A DNA stretch of 64,000 nt, from positions 1 to 64,000 of the forward strand of contig JAFTEV010000002.1 in NCBI GenBank assembly GCA_017453465.1, in the 5' to 3' direction. The DNA comes from Bacteroidaceae bacterium (lineage in GTDB: Bacteria > Bacteroidota > Bacteroidia > Bacteroidales > Bacteroidaceae). Position 1 is the stretch's first letter. Each line of letters opens with the position of its first letter. The notes below the pieces were generated by a model that saw nothing but the letters and a program-made list of their open reading frames with translations, ran no database searches and was not told the origin of the DNA. Both the position numbers and the translations under genes were made by a program. Of the stretch, positions 52,221 through 61,337 are shown one piece after another.

Positions 52221-53993
52221 ATGAAAAAGTACTTATATATAATCCTTTCAAGTCTTCTTGCCGTATCGTGTGTTGATACCAACCTGCTCCCAGACGACAA
52301 GACTGTGGACGAAGATTTCTGGAAGACAAAATCGGACGTGGCACTGATGGTAAACGGTGCATACGCCCAGATGCTGAACAACACCCTGTTGACGAACCTC
52401 ATCGTGTGGGGAGACTTCCGCAGCGATGAACTGGTGCAGTCTTCAGGCATATCGAGCGGCAGCGTGTACGAGGCTTTGCGTCAGATTGGTACAGCCAACA
52501 TCGAGACCACCAATACTTACACAAACTGGCAACCACTCTATGCTGTCATCAATTATTGCAACATTGTCATCATGAAGGCTGCCGACGTAATGAACAATGA
52601 CCCAAGCTACACGCAGGGCGACTACCTGAACGACATTGCCCAGATGAAGACACTGCGTGCACTCTGCTACTTCTACTTGGTACGCAATTTCCGCGACGTG
52701 CCTTACATCACAAGCGGTTATATGCAGAATAGCCAAGAAATGAATGTGCCCCAGACTGCTCCAGAAACCATACTCAATGGCTGTATTGCAGACCTGAAGG
52801 AATCGGCCAACAACATCGTTGACCCGACCGCCTACAACAACTGGAAGGCGAAGGGATGGCTCAACAGGGATGCTGTCTATAGCATTCTGGCCGACATTTA
52901 CTTGTGGAAGGCTTCTGTTCATCACAACGATGCCAGCTATGATGCAGCCGCTGACTATCAGCAGTGCATAGACTACTGCAACCTCGTCATTGACTCCAAG
53001 AACGGAGCACACCGCTACGGCCCGATGGAAATCATCGATGAAACCAACCTCTACCCCGCCTTGGCCAAATATAACAGGGACTACACCGACCTGTTCATTG
53101 ACCAGAATGGTGAGGAAAGCATCTTTGAGCTGCAATTTGACGGTGTGAACAACTCCAACTCTGCTGTTTGCACAATGCTTTACAAGTATCAAAACAATAA
53201 TTCAAATTACGGCTATCTGAAGGCAGCCAAGATGTTCGGCAAGTCGGGAACAGACAACAAGGTGTTCCCCCAGCAGTACGATGGCCGAAAAATCAAATTC
53301 ATCTTTGATGCCAACAACCAAAAGGGGGATTTGGAACAGTACGATGTGCGCAAGATGATTGTTTCCACTACGGCATCGTCCTATGGTGCTCCTTCTGGTG
53401 CAGCCCAAAGCCGACAGGCAGACCGCGCAAACACTCGCTTCGCCCAGAATTACATCATCTATCGCATGACAGACATCATGCTGATGAAGGCTGAAGCCAT
53501 GGGACAGCTTGCAACGGGCGACGACGACATCATGCTCCGCCAGGCTTACAACATCGTGAAAGCCGTCAACGACCGCGCACATCCAGAGGGACTGTATTCT
53601 GACACTCTGCGTTTTGCAACCGGGAAGAGCATCCAGGGCACAGCCATCAACACGAAGCTTGGTTTTGAAGAACTCGTGCTGGAGGAACGTCTGCGCGAAC
53701 TCTGCTTCGAGGGCAAGCGTTGGTATGACCTGCTCCGCTACAACTATCGCCACACAGAAGGCGTGAACTATAACACGCTCTTGGCTGATCAAGGCGGAAA
53801 CTACGCCGTCAACTACCGTCCTATGCTGACACTGATGGCACGCAAGCTGGAATCGCCCGATGGCCTCATCACGAAGATGCCGACAGAGCCATACTTGTAT
53901 ATGCCAATCAACGAAGCCGAGACGGAAGTAAACCCAGAGCTTAAGCAGAATCCTGTCTATAGTTCATCTGACAAATGGGAAAAGAATTACTAA
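52221..53993 (+). CDS. SusD/RagB-family surface lipoprotein (copy 1)
   Basis: The product is 590 residues. Lipobox AVSC with Cys17. Family marks: a helical TPR scaffold (MKTLRALCYFYLVRNFRDVPY, a typical SusD motif), the RADxxR-like helix region, and near the end VLEERLRELCFEGKRWYDLLRY, the classic SusD signature. It caps SusC copy 1 as substrate-binding lid. The next FAS1 gene starts 20 bp later. Confidence 0.93.
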   Translation: MKKYLYIILSSLLAVSCVDTNLLPDDKTVDEDFWKTKSDVALMVNGAYAQMLNNTLLTNLIVWGDFRSDELVQSSGISSGSVYEALRQIGTANIETTNTYTNWQPLYAVINYCNIVIMKAADVMNNDPSYTQGDYLNDIAQMKTLRALCYFYLVRNFRDVPYITSGYMQNSQEMNVPQTAPETILNGCIADLKESANNIVDPTAYNNWKAKGWLNRDAVYSILADIYLWKASVHHNDASYDAAADYQQCIDYCNLVIDSKNGAHRYGPMEIIDETNLYPALAKYNRDYTDLFIDQNGEESIFELQFDGVNNSNSAVCTMLYKYQNNNSNYGYLKAAKMFGKSGTDNKVFPQQYDGRKIKFIFDANNQKGDLEQYDVRKMIVSTTASSYGAPSGAAQSRQADRANTRFAQNYIIYRMTDIMLMKAEAMGQLATGDDDIMLRQAYNIVKAVNDRAHPEGLYSDTLRFATGKSIQGTAINTKLGFEELVLEERLRELCFEGKRWYDLLRYNYRHTEGVNYNTLLADQGGNYAVNYRPMLTLMARKLESPDGLITKMPTEPYLYMPINEAETEVNPELKQNPVYSSSDKWEKNY

Positions 53994-54013
53994 CAGAAAG
54001 GAGTAAGAAATTT

Positions 54014-56119
54014 ATGAAAAAGAACAAGCTATTCAATAAGATTCAGGCACTTTCCATCACAGCCATGGTTGTTGCGGCTCTTACTTCTTGTAGTAATGAG
54101 CCAGACGGAGAGAATCTATATACTGCCACAGGAAAAACCATCACAGAGTATTTGCAGGAAGACCCCGACCTCTCATCTTTCCTCAAGATTATGGAGAAAG
54201 TGGAAATGGACAAGTCGCTTGCTGCATACGGACAATTTACGTGCTTTGCCCCATCCAATGCTGGCATCGCTGCATACATTGATGTTTTGTACAATGACGA
54301 ACACGCTCCCATGCCCCACAATGGCATGACCAGCAACACGCTGGAAGCCCTGCTGGAGAGGGATAGCCTCTGCAATGACATTGCAAAATACCACCTCTCT
54401 TCAGGTATTCACAACATTGTTGACATGAGCGGCGAAGGTACCACCATCAACACCATGCTGGGCTACCCCATGTCAACATCCATCGACTCCGTCGGACGCA
54501 CGACCCTCAACAGCGTTTCGCACATCATCAGTGCTGACAACGAAGCCGTCAACGGCGTGTTCCATAAAGTGGACAGCGTCATCGCACGCGACACACGTCT
54601 GTTGCCCGACGTGCTCCATAGCCTGGACGGGTATTCCATCTTCTATCAGGCACTCATGAAGACGGGGCTGTGTGACTCTGTTCTGAAGAAAGACAAGGGC
54701 AAGACATTTGACGTTAAGGACAAGACCGACACAACGGGCGATGTACTGTATAGTCCAACTGAATGTAAAATTCGCTACACCATCTTCGCGGAATCAGACG
54801 AAGTGATGGCCAGTGCGGGCATCCACTCTTTCGATGACCTTGTAGAGTATGCCAATAGCAAATATGGCAATGCTGCCGACTGGTATCACTATCTGAACGA
54901 AAAGGGTCTGGAAGTCAATACGGGCACAACAGACGAAGACTTCAAACTGCGCAACAACGCATTGAACATGTTCGTTGCTTACCACATCTTGTATGCAGGT
55001 ATGTCGAAAGACCAGTTGGTGTTCGAGAAGCGTTCAAACAACAAGTGGAACTACAACGTCAACCAGTGTGGTGGAGAGCCTTACGACTATTACGAGACCA
55101 TGTTGCCCAACACACTCCTCAAGATTTGGGAGCCACAGCCAGGTACCACATTGTATATCAACCGTTGGAAACTGAACAACACACTGACCAACGAAGTGGG
55201 CACACGTGGCTCTAACGACATGCACCCCATGCAGATTGCTGGTGGCGTGAGAGGCGGAGTGAGAATCGACCAAACACTCAACAAGGCTGCTCACAATGGA
55301 TATATCCACGCCATTAACAGTATGCTCATTTATGATTCCAATGTTCCCAACGGCGTGCTCCATGAGCGTCTGCGTTTCGAGGCTACCACATTCCTTGTTG
55401 AGTTCATCAACAACGGTTTCCGCTACAACACAATGGCAGAAATGTCGGCTATGAACGGCGGTGGCTCTGGTGCCCGCATCGCATTCCCCGTCGATTATTT
55501 TGACAATGTATATTGCTATAACGGAGAACAGACCAAGGTGCGTTACAACGTGAACGGAGACTACCGTGCATACCAGGCCAATGCCTTCCAGGGCTGGGGA
55601 CAGTATGACGTGGCCATCAAGTTCCCCCACGTGCCGACAGGCACTTACGAACTCCGCTTGTTCTATTCACCAATGGACCATGGCGGATTCATGCAGTTCT
55701 ATCTTGGCACCAGCACAAATGTACAAGAAATGCAAGTGCTCGGATTGCCACTGGATGTCCGTGTTCCTGGACGTGACGAGCGCATCGGCTGGACCGATGC
55801 CAGCGAAGAGGATGACCTTGGCATTGCATCGGACAAAGCACTCCGCAACCGTGGATATATGCGTGCCCCGTACAGTTTCCGTGGTCACCCCGACACTCAG
55901 GACGAAGGTACAACAGGTGCAGGTAACTGCCGCACAGATGGAACCATCACCCTGCGCAAACTGTTCGACCCGATGCTCTTCAAACAGAGCGAAGACTACT
56001 GGTTCCGTTTCAAGAACATGATTTCGGATGACTCTGAATTAAAGTGGCAATTAGACTTCATCGAACTCGTTCCGGTTGACATTATTAATAATGACCAGTA
56101 CGAGGAAGACTGGATGTAA
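54014..56119 (+). CDS. FAS1-domain lipoprotein with C-terminal beta-sandwich (copy 2)
   Basis: The product is 701 residues from ATG 54014; the frame is open to 53975 inside susD but that part lacks a signal. Lipobox LTSC (Cys26). Two FAS1 modules: FTCFAPSNAGI (about 75-85) closing with NGVFHKVDSVIA, and TIFAESDEVM (about 257-266). Residues about 470-701 form an all-beta domain (VAIKFPHVPTGTYELRLFY, MQFYLGTSTNVQEM) resembling carbohydrate-binding sandwiches. Its place directly after SusD is that of SusE/SusF-like surface binding proteins, so it may capture the ligand. Confidence 0.8.
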   Translation: MKKNKLFNKIQALSITAMVVAALTSCSNEPDGENLYTATGKTITEYLQEDPDLSSFLKIMEKVEMDKSLAAYGQFTCFAPSNAGIAAYIDVLYNDEHAPMPHNGMTSNTLEALLERDSLCNDIAKYHLSSGIHNIVDMSGEGTTINTMLGYPMSTSIDSVGRTTLNSVSHIISADNEAVNGVFHKVDSVIARDTRLLPDVLHSLDGYSIFYQALMKTGLCDSVLKKDKGKTFDVKDKTDTTGDVLYSPTECKIRYTIFAESDEVMASAGIHSFDDLVEYANSKYGNAADWYHYLNEKGLEVNTGTTDEDFKLRNNALNMFVAYHILYAGMSKDQLVFEKRSNNKWNYNVNQCGGEPYDYYETMLPNTLLKIWEPQPGTTLYINRWKLNNTLTNEVGTRGSNDMHPMQIAGGVRGGVRIDQTLNKAAHNGYIHAINSMLIYDSNVPNGVLHERLRFEATTFLVEFINNGFRYNTMAEMSAMNGGGSGARIAFPVDYFDNVYCYNGEQTKVRYNVNGDYRAYQANAFQGWGQYDVAIKFPHVPTGTYELRLFYSPMDHGGFMQFYLGTSTNVQEMQVLGLPLDVRVPGRDERIGWTDASEEDDLGIASDKALRNRGYMRAPYSFRGHPDTQDEGTTGAGNCRTDGTITLRKLFDPMLFKQSEDYWFRFKNMISDDSELKWQLDFIELVPVDIINNDQYEEDWM

Positions 56120-56174
56120 TTTGCACTATACATCGGCACAACCGAATGACATAAACATCAAACAACTGACAAAT

Positions 56175-57977
56175 ATGAAAATACAGAAATATATTGGTTT
56201 CACGATGATGGCAGTAGCCCTGCACACTGCCACATCCTGTTCCGACTGGAAGGATTGGAACGATGTGCAATCGGATTCCAACATGGCTGCAACTCAAACG
56301 CTGTGGGAAAACATTGCAGAAAAACCTGAATTGGCAAACTTCAAGCAGATTCTCGAACACACGGGAATGCAGGAACTATTCAGTGCCAACAAATACTACA
56401 CCGTGTGGGCACCGACATTGACGAGTGCTCAACGCGACTCCATCTTGAACCTTGACAGCGCAGTCATTGTTGACCAGTTCATCAACAACCACATAGCAGA
56501 ATACAACCATCAAGCTACGGGCATTTTGGCTGAACGTATCCACACGCTAAACGAAAAGTCCTACAATTTTTCTGGTGAGAATGGAATCTACCAGTTCAAT
56601 GATGTGAACATTGTGGAGAAGAACATTCCCAGCACTAACGGAACCATACACATCCTCCAAGGAAAATCGCCCTTCCTTCCGAATGCTTACCAGAACATCT
56701 GGATGGTTAGCAACATGGACTCCATTGCCAATTACTTCAAAAAGTATGAACTGACGAGACTGGACGAAAGCAAATCTGTAGCAGGTCCGATGGTCAATGG
56801 TAAACAGACCTACATCGACTCGGTGATGATTACGTACAACTCCATGTCAAATGCCATCAATGCAAAGCTTGACTCGGAGGATTCCCTGTACACATTCATT
56901 ATGCCAAACGATGAGGCGTACAATAAACTGTACAAAAAGATTGCATCGCTCTATACTTATGTGGATGGAACCAAGGCACAAGATGTGGCCAACTCTACAT
57001 CCGCAACCAGCTATACTCTGCTCACAGCTCCGTCTATCGACATGAGTTATCTGAAGGACTCACTGATTCGCCGCCAAATTGTGAACCACCTTGTTTACAG
57101 CCACAACGACAAGTATAATGCAAAATTCTTCGACGGCATTCCTTATACCTATAAAGGCGTTGGCGAGCCAGAAGACACCATCTACTCCACATATCGTGGC
57201 AAATTCTCGGAACCAGACAAGATTCTTGACCCTGCCCACATCACGGAAACCATCAAACTTTCCAATGGTAGAGCTGTTGTTGTAGATTCCCTCATGTTCA
57301 AGCCCTGGGAAACCTTTAATGTCCAGCGCACAGTCAGTGGATTGAATCCTTGCCGTGTATTGCGAGCCAACACCTCCTACATAGTCCTGTATAATCTGGA
57401 TGGCTCTCCCCTTTACATTGATGGTGACATTGTAACCTATCTGCGAGCAGAACCACAGTCTTCATCAGGAAAGCCAGAAGTAGATTATTATCTGCGAAAT
57501 GTCCTGTCGGGCACATACCGCTTCTATGCCGTAGTTGCTCCAGGAGAAGCTGGTGACTCCACTACCACTCCAAAACCCAACTGGCTTAACTTCACGCTCA
57601 ACTACTACAATCCTCAAAAGGGAAACGTGGCAGACTACGAATTTAAGAACAGCAATTTCGTCAGTGGCAGTGAAATCATTACATACAGCGAGAGAGAAAG
57701 CGACAAGGGAAAAGAAGTAAGAACCGCCATCAAGGACGTTGACTTCTTTAATGACGTGAACAAGATTGACACACTGTACCTTGGAGAATTTACATTCCCA
57801 TGCTGCTACGTGGGCATTGGCGATTATTCCCCCAACATTAAGATTAAGTCATCCGATTCGTTCAGTACCCTTTCGTCGAGAGGACACACCGCTGCCTTCG
57901 ACCGTACCATCCGAATTGCATCCATTATTCTCCGTCCTGTTGAATATGACGATTACCTGAAAAAAGATGAAGAGTAA
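56175..57977 (+). CDS. FAS1-domain lipoprotein (copy 3)
   Basis: The product is 600 residues from ATG 56175. Lipobox TATSC (Cys22). FAS1 modules: TVWAPTLTSAQRD (about 75-87) with NGTIHILQG, and TFIMPNDEAYNKLY (about 237-250). The C-terminal part is beta-rich (LRNVLSGTYRFYAVVAPGEA, FTLNYYNP, RTIRIASIILRP), like the end domain of copy 2. It is thus a paralogue of the preceding gene, now placed 15 bp before the second SusC gene. Probably a surface ligand-binding protein. Confidence 0.8.
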   Translation: MKIQKYIGFTMMAVALHTATSCSDWKDWNDVQSDSNMAATQTLWENIAEKPELANFKQILEHTGMQELFSANKYYTVWAPTLTSAQRDSILNLDSAVIVDQFINNHIAEYNHQATGILAERIHTLNEKSYNFSGENGIYQFNDVNIVEKNIPSTNGTIHILQGKSPFLPNAYQNIWMVSNMDSIANYFKKYELTRLDESKSVAGPMVNGKQTYIDSVMITYNSMSNAINAKLDSEDSLYTFIMPNDEAYNKLYKKIASLYTYVDGTKAQDVANSTSATSYTLLTAPSIDMSYLKDSLIRRQIVNHLVYSHNDKYNAKFFDGIPYTYKGVGEPEDTIYSTYRGKFSEPDKILDPAHITETIKLSNGRAVVVDSLMFKPWETFNVQRTVSGLNPCRVLRANTSYIVLYNLDGSPLYIDGDIVTYLRAEPQSSSGKPEVDYYLRNVLSGTYRFYAVVAPGEAGDSTTTPKPNWLNFTLNYYNPQKGNVADYEFKNSNFVSGSEIITYSERESDKGKEVRTAIKDVDFFNDVNKIDTLYLGEFTFPCCYVGIGDYSPNIKIKSSDSFSTLSSRGHTAAFDRTIRIASIILRPVEYDDYLKKDEE

Positions 57978-57992
57978 CCCCTAAAAAGCAGA

Positions 57993-60900
57993 ATGATTAT
58001 GACTAAGTTTTTCAAAAATATACAATGCCAGAGCCTACGCCTTTCCCTCTGTGCTCTCATGGTAGCCTCTGCAACTGCGGCTTTTGCTCAAGACGAAGCA
58101 GAAGAGCAGGCACCCGCCCGAAAGCCTGCAAAAGCCGTGAAGAACTATCCTACAGTGACCTTGCATGGAAATGTCATTGACCTTGGCACAAAAGCCCCAC
58201 TTGCAGGTGTGCAAATTCAGGCGTTGGGCAACAACAAGTACACGGCATTGAGCGATGAGGAAGGAAACTTCACCATCAAAGTGCCCAAATTCGTCACCTC
58301 GCTCTATGTGTTCTCACCAGAATACCTGAGCCAACAAGTTGCCATCGACCCGTGCGACTCGCTCAGCACCATCAATGTCAAGATGCTCAGCGACCAGTAT
58401 GCAAAGATGTATGACAATAGCACCAATTACACAGCATCCAAGAAGGTCTCTATCGAATCTCACTATGCCACCATTGACGGTGACATCAACCAGCAGCTGA
58501 ATGGAGATGTGCGATCCATCACACGGTCTGGTGCCACAGAAAATGGTGCAGCCATGTTCATCCGTGGTCTTAATTCACTCAATGCCAATGCACAGCCACT
58601 CATCGTGATTGATGGCATTGAGCAAGACATGATGCTTGACCGCAATGCGCTCCACGAGGGACAATTCATGAACATCCTTGCCAACATTTCGCCGAAAGAC
58701 ATCGAAAGTGTTGAAGTCCTCAAGAATGCCACAGCACTTTATGGTTCACGAGGCGGTAACGGAGTCATCCTTATCAACACAAAGCGCGGCCACTCCATGG
58801 CAACCCGCATTGATGCAGACATTTATGCCGGCGTTCAGCTCATTCCAGCTCTGCCCACAATGATGAATGCATCACAGTACCGCACGTATGCTACTGAAAT
58901 GATAGGAACAATCATGGCGCAGCAGAACTACACCAAGAGCATTTCCTTCAATTTCCTCAATGATGACCCCAACGGCTACTACTACAACATCTACCACAAC
59001 GACACAGACTGGACAAAAGAGACATACCGTCGAGCCATCACCCAGAACTACAACATCAACGTGCAAGGTGGTGACGACGTAGGTATGTACAACTTGTCAT
59101 TGGGCTACATGAAGGCACAAAACACAGCCAAAGAGAACGACTTCGACCGCATGAACATCCGCTTCAACACCGACATTGAAGTGTTCAAACGGGTAAAGAC
59201 AAAGTTCGACCTTTCTATTTCGCGTACCAACAGCAATGTGTTCGATACAGCCATCCCAGCCGACCTTTCACTGGGAACCATCACTTCGCCCACATTCCTT
59301 TCGCTCATCAAGTCGCCACTGGTCGCTCCATACGAGTACAACGCCATTATCAAAGACTACTCAAACATCCTGAGTAGCTACGATGACATCTTCGAACAGC
59401 TCAACAGCGTTCAAAGTCGTTTGGGTCGAGCCCAATCCTTGGCCAACCCGTCTTCAATACTGACATACGGAAAGGGAGACAACAAGAACAAGAATGAAAA
59501 TACATACTTCAATGTACTACTTGCCCCGACATGGGAAATCAACAAACACCTGAAAGCCACTGAAACCGTCAGCTATTCGTTGATTCGCAACTCTCAGCGT
59601 TATTTGCGTCCTTATACAGGTGTGCCAAGCTATACCATCAGCGACTTGGGTACAGTCTATTCAAAAGTTATGTCTTTCCAGGCAAAGGAGAACAACATCG
59701 TCAGCAACACACGCATTGACTGGGAAAACCTCTATGGTAGCCACTCCATCAAGGTGTTTGGCGGTTTCCGCTTCAACAAATTCAAGTATGACAGCACAGT
59801 GCTTGCAACCGAATACACCACCCAGACCGATGACAAGAACCCCGCTCTCTCGGCTTCGTCGGGCTACCCCACTTCCACGGGTGCAGCAGATGTCTGGAAG
59901 CAGCTGCAATGGTATGCAAACGCTGACTACAACTATCAGAACAGATTCTTCGCCACAGTCTCTCTGCTCGCCGAGTCCAACAGCCGTTTCGGTGCCAGTG
60001 CCGGTACAAAAATCTTTGGTGTGGGCTGGGCATTCTTCCCAAGCATTCAGGCTGGATGGGTACTTACCAACGAAAAGTGGTTCAAGAAGAACAAGGGTGT
60101 CAACTACCTCCGCGTTAATGTCGGATTCGACACCAGCGGCAACGACAACATATCCAACTATGCAGCACAGACCTCCTACACCTCAGTTCGCTACAACTAC
60201 AATGCCATTGGTGCACAGCTCACCAATATCGGCAACGACAAAATCAAATGGGAACTGACCAAAAAGTTCAATGCTGGACTTGAAGGAAACTTTGTTGACA
60301 ACCGCATATCGTTTGCTTTCAACTACTACGTCCACAAAACAAGCGACCTGCTCACACTCAAGACCTTTGAAAACCCCATTGGCGGTATCAACCGATACTG
60401 GACCAACGGTGGTTCGCTGCGCAACGAAGGCTTCGAAGCCACACTCAGCTTCAAGCCTGTAGTCAGCAAAGACTGGCATTTTGAGATTGGTGCAACAGTA
60501 GGTCACTACAAAAACAAAGTTACAGCACTGCCCGACGGTGACTACACATCTTCTATATATGGAGACAACAACATCCGCACAGCAGTTGGCAGCCCTGTAG
60601 CTCAATTCTGGGGCTATGAAACCAATGGTGTGTTTGCCAATGCTGAAGAAGCCGCAAAATACGGGAAATCGCACGAAAATGCCAACAAGCAGACAACCAC
60701 GAACCTCTACATGGTCAATGCCGCAGGACAGAAGATTGACTTCCAGGCTGGCGACGTACACTTCGTTGACCAGAATGGAGACGGTATCATCAATGAGAGC
60801 GACAAAGTTGTCATAGGCGACCCCAATCCAGACATCTACGGCAACATCTTTGCTTCGCTCAACTGGAAACGCCTCACCCTGAATCTGAACTTCAACTACA

Positions 60901-61322
60901 GCCTTGGCAACGACATCTACAACTACCAGCGTGCCATCCTCAATGCTGGCAGCAACTTCTACAACCAGCAAGTTGCAGAAACCAGCCACTGGCGTTATGA
61001 AAATCAGCAGACAGACATTCCCCGCCTCAACTACGGCGACCCGCTGGGCAACAACCGCTTCAGCGACCGCTGGATTGAAGACGGCAGCTACCTGCGTCTC
61101 AAGACCGTCAACCTCACCTACAAGATTCCTGTGCCCACCTCATGGTCATGGCTGCAAGGACTTTCGGTTTGGGCCGAAGCACGCAATGTATTTACACTCA
61201 CCAAGTACCGTGGTGCAGACCCAGAGTTCAGCATTGCCAATGGCGTGCTCTATCAAGGCATCGACGCTGGCAACCTCGCACAAGGCCGTCAATTCCTCCT
61301 CGGCGTAAAGATTAACCTCTAA
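57993..61322 (+). CDS. SusC/RagA-family TonB-dependent outer-membrane transporter (copy 2)
   Basis: The product is 1109 residues (ATG 57993; a second ATG at 57999 is equally possible). Signal peptide ends AAFA-Q. After an unusual Lys/Pro/Glu linker (EEQAPARKPAKAVKNYP) comes the regulatory-like domain (VTLHGNVIDLGTKAPLAGV), then the plug with AAMFIRGLNSLNANAQPLIV and VEVLKNATALYGSRGGNGVI. The barrel ends FLLGVKINL. No standard EVVV-type TonB box is seen before the plug, so the TonB contact may be diverged. Only distantly similar to copy 1, so it is an independent pair rather than a recent duplicate. Confidence 0.92.
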   Translation: MIMTKFFKNIQCQSLRLSLCALMVASATAAFAQDEAEEQAPARKPAKAVKNYPTVTLHGNVIDLGTKAPLAGVQIQALGNNKYTALSDEEGNFTIKVPKFVTSLYVFSPEYLSQQVAIDPCDSLSTINVKMLSDQYAKMYDNSTNYTASKKVSIESHYATIDGDINQQLNGDVRSITRSGATENGAAMFIRGLNSLNANAQPLIVIDGIEQDMMLDRNALHEGQFMNILANISPKDIESVEVLKNATALYGSRGGNGVILINTKRGHSMATRIDADIYAGVQLIPALPTMMNASQYRTYATEMIGTIMAQQNYTKSISFNFLNDDPNGYYYNIYHNDTDWTKETYRRAITQNYNINVQGGDDVGMYNLSLGYMKAQNTAKENDFDRMNIRFNTDIEVFKRVKTKFDLSISRTNSNVFDTAIPADLSLGTITSPTFLSLIKSPLVAPYEYNAIIKDYSNILSSYDDIFEQLNSVQSRLGRAQSLANPSSILTYGKGDNKNKNENTYFNVLLAPTWEINKHLKATETVSYSLIRNSQRYLRPYTGVPSYTISDLGTVYSKVMSFQAKENNIVSNTRIDWENLYGSHSIKVFGGFRFNKFKYDSTVLATEYTTQTDDKNPALSASSGYPTSTGAADVWKQLQWYANADYNYQNRFFATVSLLAESNSRFGASAGTKIFGVGWAFFPSIQAGWVLTNEKWFKKNKGVNYLRVNVGFDTSGNDNISNYAAQTSYTSVRYNYNAIGAQLTNIGNDKIKWELTKKFNAGLEGNFVDNRISFAFNYYVHKTSDLLTLKTFENPIGGINRYWTNGGSLRNEGFEATLSFKPVVSKDWHFEIGATVGHYKNKVTALPDGDYTSSIYGDNNIRTAVGSPVAQFWGYETNGVFANAEEAAKYGKSHENANKQTTTNLYMVNAAGQKIDFQAGDVHFVDQNGDGIINESDKVVIGDPNPDIYGNIFASLNWKRLTLNLNFNYSLGNDIYNYQRAILNAGSNFYNQQVAETSHWRYENQQTDIPRLNYGDPLGNNRFSDRWIEDGSYLRLKTVNLTYKIPVPTSWSWLQGLSVWAEARNVFTLTKYRGADPEFSIANGVLYQGIDAGNLAQGRQFLLGVKINL

Positions 61323-61337
61323 AACAATGACATCACA